Below the pieces are notes generated by a model. That model made no database searches, was not told where the DNA came from, and worked only from the letters and a program-made list of their open reading frames with translations. 64,000 nt of DNA, taken from contig MNCI01035832.1 in the NCBI GenBank assembly GCA_015680685.1, positions 313,973 to 377,972 of the forward strand. Direction: 5' to 3'. Below are positions 57,555 to 64,000 of the stretch, piece by piece. The position numbers were made by a program, and so were the translations under genes. Numbering within the stretch: the first letter of the stretch is position 1; each line of letters starts with the position of its first letter. Source of the DNA: Gnetum montanum. Its lineage: Eukaryota; Streptophyta; Gnetopsida; Gnetales; Gnetaceae.

Positions 57555-57733
57555 TTAATGCTATGGTAAGGTGCTATGGTAAGTGTAGCAAGTTTAATAA
57601 TGGGTTCAAGCTTGGGTATAGCTACTTGAAAAAGAGCGTTAGGCTTTTGCTTAACCATTAATCCGCCTAACTTTCCCGGACCTTGCTTGATTGGATGAGT
57701 ATTGAGGCTCTAGGTGATGATCCTTCTCTTTAA
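57555..57733 (+). mobile_element. SINE family A copy
   Basis: GCTATGGTAAGGTGC, GGGTTCAAGCTTGGGTATAG, CTACTTGAAAAAGAG, CCGGACCTTGCTTG and GTGATGATCCTTCTCTTT follow the order of 41775-41947. Confidence 0.75.
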
Positions 57734-58109
57734 CACTATTGAAGGCATAGACATATATTGAAATAGTTATAGAGCTCTGCCATAATTGGTAGCATTCCTT
57801 TGGGTTTTTAAATAAATATAAACTATTAAAGTGTTTTTTGTTTTCAATCTAGCTATTACTCACAAGAAGTTTCATTCATTCAATAAACAATTATTTATAT
57901 CTTATTATTGTTATTTATGCATGGTGTAGTTCATTCAACATATCCCATGGTAGTATGTGTAGGTCAATGACTTTTTTTGAAGAGTTATAACTAACTTTCT
58001 ATACAATGCCTAATGACAAAACGATAGACTTTTTTTTTTTTTTTTTTGAAAATTTAAAGGTTTGTTAGGGTTTCATTACAAGGCCATTGTTATTCAAAAT
58101 AATGATACA

Positions 58110-58225
58110 ATGCTTGTCTTTTAAGTCTTCAAGCTTGGGTTCAAGCTTAGGCATGGTCACTCAAAAAGAGTTTAGGCTTTTACTTCTTTGTAAGCCCTCT
58201 TGGAATCCCACTTGGCATGATGGAT
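58110..58225 (+). mobile_element. SINE family A copy, partial
   Basis: GGGTTCAAGCTTAGGCATGG, TCACTCAAAAAGAG and GGCTTTTACTTC match the family; the tail is replaced. Confidence 0.6.
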
Positions 58226-58239
58226 AGGTGTTAGATCTC

Positions 58240-59430
58240 AAAAAATAAATATATTAAAAAAAAATCAAATTTAGAGTATAAAAGAGAAGTAGAAAAGAAG
58301 CTCTAAAACAACAAAAAGAAAAGGCCCAACTGTTTTGGATATGTTTTTTTTAAAAAAAAAATTTTATCTTTACAACTAATCTTGAAAAAGCTCCCCTTTG
58401 GGAAAGGAAAAGGATTAGATGTTGCCTTTATTTAGAAGTGTCCAAATGGGTTTTCACTTCTTACTAAAGGCTTTCTATTAATAAAAAAGAAAACTATAGA
58501 GAGAAATATTTAGGAATTTAGTTGAAGCATTGGTTATTGAATGATGTCACTTTGAATTGACAAAGGAAGAAAATTAGCTATAAAATATTTGTGAAAAATC
58601 ACATTATATCGAAACTTCTAGATGGTATAAAGAATAAATGGATGAAAGCAACGTCAACTATGAAGTAGAGGAGTGTTACCAAATAAAACTCCTAGTTGAA
58701 AACCTTTTAAATATTTGATACACCAAGTCTCAGGGCTACGAGCAAAGGGACAAGTGTGAACAAATAATGGATGAATGTATCTTCCATGTTGCAGATAGGA
58801 CATCTTAGGTCATGAACATCCAAATGAGAGCATCAAATACCAATAGGTAAACCTTGATGAACTAAGTATAGAAAATGTTTAATTTTTAAAGAGTAGGGGC
58901 ATTTCATATCTTCTGAATTTGTTGCTTCCATAACTACCCATTGTGATTAACCTTCCAAATATAATTGAATCTTGGCCAAATATTAGTATTAGAATTAATA
59001 AGAGTATCCACAATCTTGGGCGGATATGAAAAAACATGATGGCCATTAAGTTAAGAAAAATCAAAAAAATCATTAGGAGAATCTTGAATAGCTATACTTC
59101 TGTTCAAACAATCCAATAGATAAAAAAATGTTAACTTTTTAGAAACATTAATACTTTGATACTTAGGCCAAGTAATTTAGTGATATGCATGTGAAAAGAT
59201 GAAAGGGAGGAAATGCCAAGTATGTATCATGTACTACAAAGGCATGGACGCTTAATAGCCCATGGTTCATTATTAATTGGAAGCCACCAAGGAGAAATCT
59301 TATCAAGCATAGAGGTAGAAATGATAATATTATTGAAGTTCCAAAAATCACTGATAAAACTCCAAGTCTTCCAAATATGTTTTATGACAATAGAACTTCA
59401 TATAGCATTACCTTTTGGAAAAAGGATCTA
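58240..59430 (-). pseudogene. L1-type LINE C-terminal fragment with zinc-binding domain
   Basis: On the minus strand, 59430-59160 reads WKTWSFISDFWNFN and SPWWLPINNEPWAI. Near 58890-58720 a broken block KHFLYLVHQGLPIG, then CPICNMEDTFIHYLFT, carries CPxC and H spacing of the reverse-transcriptase-associated zinc-binding region at the end of plant L1 ORF2. Downstream to 58240 is the 3' end; part of it recurs at 14390-14600 on the plus strand. Frames are heavily broken. Confidence 0.55.
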
Positions 59431-59548
59431 ATTAAAACAAAACATAGAGGTGTAGGCCATAGAGGTGTAGGACATGGCCTACCATAGAGTATCATATAAG
59501 GTGATGCTTTTAAACTAGCTTAACTTTGATTGTAGGTAAATTTAGTGG

Positions 59549-60490
59549 TGTAGGGATACCTCTTCCAATCCCCTTATTCTTCCCTACATGTGTGTTTTGT
59601 AGGTTTTAGGCTCTATGGAGATGTCTTAGAGGTCAAGGAGACATCTTGGTTGGGAGTGGAGTCTTCACAGAAGATGTCTTCAATTTGGCAGAAGACATCT
59701 TGGAACTGGGCTAGACAATTTGCCTACAGAGGAGATGTCTTGGGCAAGACGTCTTGCCTTGTAGAAGACATCTCATTGAGGGAGGAGACATCTTCCAAAA
59801 ATAGTAGACGTCTTGGTTGAAAGTTATGTTTTTGTATGAGATGACCTGCGAAGACCAGAGATGACTCGTATGATCAAGAAACTTTTGGAATTAACCATTC
59901 CAAGTTGGAAAATAGCTAGGAGACGGAGGAACAAGATAAAGACAACATGAAAACTTTAAGTTGAGCTAGTGGAAGATTTCCCTAGGATTTTATGTTGTTT
60001 TTCTTAATAAATATGTGGATGTTTCATGCTTGTATATGGATGGATGGATAGAGAGAGTGAGAGCGGAGTCTTGATGAGAGCTCTTAAGTTAAGGAGAGCT
60101 TGGCAAGAGTGTCATTGAGAACATTGAGTAAGTGCAGGTGTGGTTGTAGCTCCAAGGTCAATGTATGTGAATTGGCCTATGTGTTCTTGTCACTAGTTTA
60201 CTTCTTTGTATTGAATCTCAGTCCCAATTTGTGGGAGATATTTTTCATTGGTTGTGTCTTGCATTAAGAACAACCATTGTATTGTTGTAGAGCCTCATGC
60301 TCTGCAATATCGTATGAGTGTTTTGAGAGGTTTTTGATGTTTTATGGATTTTGAAAACCTTTTTGTAACATCTAATCAAATAATTGAGGATAGTTGGTTT
60401 TCTTATATTATGGCAAATTATTTATCTTTTTATAATATTTAAATTTAGTATTGGAAGATGATTAATTATTGGAGTGAACCTACTTCAGCA
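59549..60490 (+). repeat. 5' LTR of the plus-strand gypsy element
   Basis: It starts TGTAGGGATACCTC and ends CTACTTCAGCA, 942 bp, followed by the primer site at 60495. It matches the minus-strand LTR at 12499-13408. U3 holds nine AGACGTCTT-type palindromes at 59619-59814. Confidence 0.75.
59619..59814 (+). promoter_or_regulatory. U3 array of nine AGACGTCTT-type palindromes
   Basis: Sites start at 59619, 59639, 59671, 59692, 59733, 59746, 59764, 59786 and 59806. Two (59746, 59806) keep ACGT; the others read ACAT or ATGT, the two products of CpG deamination. ACGT palindromes are the core of plant bZIP sites. Confidence 0.65.
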
Positions 60491-60494
60491 TTAC

Positions 60495-60506
60495 TGGTAT
60501 TAGAGC
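60495..60506 (+). other. Primer binding site, initiator Met tRNA type
   Basis: TGGTATTAGAGC, four bases after the LTR; one C-to-T change from the usual TGGTATCAGAGC. Confidence 0.8.
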
Positions 60507-60600
60507 TTTGTGAAGATTTGTAGAGCCTTGCATTAATGGGAGGTTTAGAGCTTTGTGTTTATTGTTGCTTTGAATTGATTGAGGATTTTTTTTTCATTCA

Positions 60601-61810
60601 GATGGTACCAAAGAAGAAACAGGTTTAAGCACTAAAAATAGACATGGAGAACATGAAGTTTGCCTTCCAGATGATGGTTTCTTAGTTAGATGAAATCAAC
60701 ATAAAGGTAGATAGAAATATTAGTTTTGGCCATATTTTTACATGTAGAGGTGATGAGCATGCACATCTAGATGAAGAAGCTTCACAACCAGGTGGAGATG
60801 GAGTGGATGATGAGGATAGACAATTAGCTATGGGGGTGTAGAAACTTGTTAGCCAAGGATTTTGATGGAAGGGAATCCTAGTCCTCAAATGGGAATTCTA
60901 AGGAATTCAACTATGGTAAATACTTTTTCTCTAGGTAAGCTTGATGAGGAAGATAAGGTAAGGCTTGCTTGAGCATTTAGAAATGTTGCTAGAATTCCAT
61001 ATGTGGAGCTGAAGACTTTCAATAGTGTAGATGGCACTAATGCTTTTGCAAGTTGGTTGAAGGCACTTGAGAAGCATTTCCAGTTGGAAGAGGTACTGAA
61101 TAACTTGAGGGTACCTATTGCTAAATTCATATTAGAAGGTATGACTTCTACTTAGTGGGAAAAAGAGTTCCAAAGTTATGAAAGATGAAATGATCAACCC
61201 ATCAGAGATTGGGATATGATGAAATATGGGTTAAAAAGAAAATTTGAATAGTCTCATTAGAGACAAGAGATCATTATGCAGTTAAAATTCCTAAAGCAAG
61301 GTAACAAGGATGTTAAAGAATTTTACAATGAATTTTGTGATATATTCCATCAAGCTAAGGTAAATTAGGAGAAGTATGAATAGGCTTCAATCTTTTTAGG
61401 AGGTCTCAAAATGCTATATTAGCAAGAGTTATCTTTTTATGAGATACAAACTCTTGATGATGCTTATAATTTAGCACTCAAAGTTGAGAAAAAGATAAGA
61501 AGATTCAGAAATAGGAACAAACAAACTTCTGATGGGAAGGAGAAGGGATCCAAATCTAAAAAGGGATTCAATTCCAAATCTAAAGACAAGGATGGGAACC
61601 ATGACAAGAAGATGGAAAGGGATGATGAGAAGGACAAAGCCAAAAAGGACCAAAGGGAGGTGGGGGTTAAGGCAACAGCTCATCAAAATTCCAGTGCTTC
61701 AAGTGTGGAGAATAGGGATACAAGCAAAGAGAATGTTCACTTCACAAAGTAGCCAAAGGTGAATATGCGCAAACCATGGAGGTGGAGGAGACATTAAGCC
61801 AAGGTCTTTA
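60601..61810 (+). pseudogene. Gypsy gag with broken zinc knuckle (plus-strand element)
   Basis: Starts MVPKKKQV (60601) and continues through IPYVELKTFN, WLKALEKHFQLEE, a DWDMMKYGLKRKFE capsid-like segment, EFYNEFCDIFHQAKVN and a long Lys-rich stretch. The knuckle is CFKCGE-GYKQREC (about 61697-61735): a stop replaces one residue and the His ligand is Tyr. At least eight stops are present, mostly TAG or TAA from Gln or Trp codons. The same family occurs on the minus strand at 11170-12429. Confidence 0.75.
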
Positions 61811-61859
61811 GAGAGATAATCCTAATGCTCCAAAAATTGAGAAGTTTCTAAATTAAATT

Positions 61860-63200
61860 CATGTGCATTCATGGGAAATGTGAATCAAGGAGATCAACTT
61901 GATAGAAAACTATTATTTTAGATTGGGGCTAGATGTTTGCTTAGTGGGGAATGGATTCATGTTTTGATTAATCGGGAGCCCACGAAAACGTTATTTCTTC
62001 TAGAGAAATTGCTAAATTGTGTTTGGTAACTAATCTTCATCCTAGACCATGTAAAGTGCATTAGTTGTTTAGAGATTTTTTCCAAGAGGTGAGGAACAAT
62101 GTAAATTTGAAATTTAAAATTAGAGGTTTTTATGATATGAAGTGTGATGTGCTTCCAATAGATTATGATGATGTAATTCTTGATAGACCTTGAAATTTTG
62201 ATAATGGTGCTTAGTTTTATGGAGCAAGAAATACGTGGAGTGTAATTAGATTTGATGGAATCCATGAGTTGAATCCCATGAAAGTTGAATAAGTGAGACA
62301 ATAAAGCTTACTTAATCCTTCTAGGAGAGAGGGAATACATTAAGGAACATGAAATAGGTTTTGGTTTTTTTGTCATGAGAATAGTTACTACTAACCATGA
62401 CAATGTACAGGTTGAACTTCATGTAGTTGTGTTAGGCTTGAAGGAAAACTTTCCCAAGGTGTTTAAGGGGAAATTGGATGGATTTCCATCAATGAGGAAT
62501 GTATTTATTCCTGGTACTACCATTCCAAACAAGAAGGCTTACTTGATGGCACTAGATTAGTGGGCTAAATTGCAAAGGCAAGTAGAGGAGTTATTTGTAA
62601 ATGGTTTTGTAAGGGAATCTATTCACCTTGTGCAATTCCAATGGTGCTAGTGCCAAAGAAGGACAACAATGAATAGAGGATGTGCATTGATTCTAGGATA
62701 GTGAATAGGATAATAGTGAGATATAGGTTTCCTATTTGAAGGATGAATGATATCCTTGATGTCATTACTAGTGCTAAAATTTTTAGCAAAATTTATTTAG
62801 AGAGTGGGAACCATCAAATTAGAACCAGGCTTAGTGATGAATGAAAGATATCTTTCAAAACATTAGATGGATTATTTAAGTGGTTAGTGATGCCATTGGG
62901 CTTAGGAATATGCCTTCTATATTCATGAGGTTGATGCATGATGTATTAAAGTACTTGCTTGGTAAGTGATGTATTGTTTTTTTTAATGATATTTTGGTAT
63001 ATAGCTCTAATGAGGAAGAGAACTTGGATTACTTAAGGATGCTATGTTTTAAGTTGGAGGAGGCATAGTTGGTGATCAATGTGAATAAAATTCATTTCTT
63101 CAAGAGGAAAATCACATCTTTGGGACATGTGATTTCTAAAAACCAAATTTGGATGAAAGCTACGAAGGTGAAGACTATTAGGGATTGGCCAACTCCCAAG
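61860..63200 (+). pseudogene. Gypsy protease and RT, chromovirus-like lineage
   Basis: Protease region 61920-62280 (WIHVLIN where the DSG triad would lie). The 62366-62560 frame then gives VVLGLKENFPKVFKGKLDGF and a PNKKAYLMALD end. RT follows as LQRQVEELFVNGFVRES, MCIDSRIVNRIIVRYRFPI, KTLDGLFKWLVMP and the active site FFNDILVYS (about 62980), where the first catalytic Asp is Asn. It closes with HFFKRKITSLGHVISK, then TIRDWPTPK. It should continue into a connection domain but is joined to another lineage near 63175-63235. Confidence 0.75.
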
Positions 63201-63224
63201 ACTATTAGGGATTGGCCAACTATT

Positions 63225-63980
63225 TCATTAACCCCTAAGAAATCTATCTTTGAGGTTAAGTCTAGAGGTATACTAGGTCATGTAATTTGTCAAGAAGGAA
63301 TTACTATAGATAACACATAAATTCAAGAAGTACAAAATATTATGCATCCAAAAAATAAAAAATCCCTTAGATCTTTCTTGAAGAAATTTATCTTAGGATT
63401 CACTGAAATTACTAAACCTTTGATGCATATGCTCAAGCAAGATATTCTCCAAATTAGAAAAAAGCCTTAGTAGAAGTTAAAAGGGCTATTTAAGAAGCTC
63501 CATACTTGGTAAAACCAAAACTAAAGGAAGATTTTTGGTTATATGCTTTTGACTCACATGTTTCAATTGTTGTTGTTTTAACTCAAAGAGACAACAGTTG
63601 AGATGGATCAATTGGATTTTTTGGGTATTAGTTGAAAGGTTCTAAACTAAATTATTCTAAATTAGAGAAACAAGCTTTTGAAGTCATTAAATCACTTCAA
63701 CATTTGAAATATTACTTGGAAAGCTCATTAGTTCATATTATGTTAATTGAGCCTACAGTTAAACAATTCTTGGCTCAAAATGAAATTAGGTTGAAAAGAA
63801 GGAAGTGGCTTATAAAGCTTCAAGGTTTTAAATTTTCATTAGAAGTATGAAAAACTATTAAAGGAATGGAATTAGTCAAGTTAATGACTAGAGAAAGTGA
63901 AATATGTGTGCTAAGGACTCATGAAGGAAATTGGTATAATGAAATTCTAGAATTTCTTAATCAAGAAAGGTTTTGAATAA
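63225..63980 (+). pseudogene. RT end and RNase H of a Tat-like gypsy lineage
   Basis: Beginning TPKKSIFEVKSRG, it repeats the LGHVI segment of RT already present at 63115, then HPKNKKSLRSFLKKF, EITKPLMHMLKQD, YSKLEKQAFEVIKSLQHLKY, VKQFLAQNEI, RRKWLIKLQGF and KGMELVKLM. LP-x-NKK-x-QSFLGK, EKQAY and GRRGKW-x-LQ are marks of the Tat/Ogre RNase H. The piece is therefore from a different family than the RT before it. It runs off the window end. Confidence 0.65.
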
Positions 63981-64000
63981 TTTAACTACAAGTCAGAAAA

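Noticed and set aside
1-64000. CRISPR array, operon or bacterial island
   Set aside because: No regular spacer-repeat units, no ribosome binding sites with tandem genes; all evidence is plant nuclear.

Overview
The window reads as nuclear DNA of a seed plant with a large, old, repeat-filled genome. A gymnosperm (conifer, Ginkgo or cycad type) is the best guess from the decayed chromovirus-like and Tat-like gypsy elements, an intron-bearing Helitron, L1 and RTE LINEs, several tRNA-derived SINE families and a very long intron full of transposons. This is inference; the species cannot be named. Sequence is AT-rich and CpG-poor, and most premature stops in the transposon genes are explained by single C-to-T or G-to-A changes. 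No bacterial, organellar, CRISPR, rRNA or intact tRNA gene was seen.

Only one host gene is well supported: a plus-strand PHD-finger gene whose coding exons lie at 45027-46858, 53784-53871, 53960-54099, 55048-55138 and 55702-55755 (734 codons plus stop, all junctions GT-AG and in phase). Its first intron is about 6.9 kb and holds SINE-like copies and an antisense L1 LINE. A 5' UTR exon probably starts at 44918. A CpG-retaining, TATA-containing stretch near 36.7-36.9 kb is a candidate distant promoter.

Repeat layout: 1-7.2 kb, a proline-rich ORF remnant, the 3' part of a Tat/Athila-like gypsy element (env-like ORF, coiled coil, polypurine tract, LTR 5410-6299) and a second env-like remnant. 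8.3-13.4 kb, a minus-strand gypsy element with its LTR, primer site, gag, protease and RT; the RT is split by a 936-bp insertion with a target duplication. 13.5-15.7 kb, SINE cluster. 15.88-26.86 kb, an LTR element whose 3' LTR is interrupted by a gag-only LTR element (20465-26637). 26.9-28.1 kb, an unrecognised minus-strand gag-like remnant. 28.3-30.1 kb, SINEs and a large foldback repeat. 30.2-36.2 kb, a minus-strand Rep/helicase Helitron whose 3' end is tandemly duplicated. 40.1-44.4 kb, minisatellite, assembly gap, SINE, truncated LINE and an RTE LINE. 57.5-64 kb, SINEs, an L1 fragment and a plus-strand gypsy element of the same family as the one at 8-13 kb, which switches near 63.2 kb to a different gypsy lineage.

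No new multi-gene system was found. The most unusual signal is an array of AGACGTCT palindromes, mostly decayed to AGACATCT or AGATGTCT, in the U3 regions of two apparently unrelated LTR families; a third LTR carries an array of GATATC palindromes just upstream of its TATA box.
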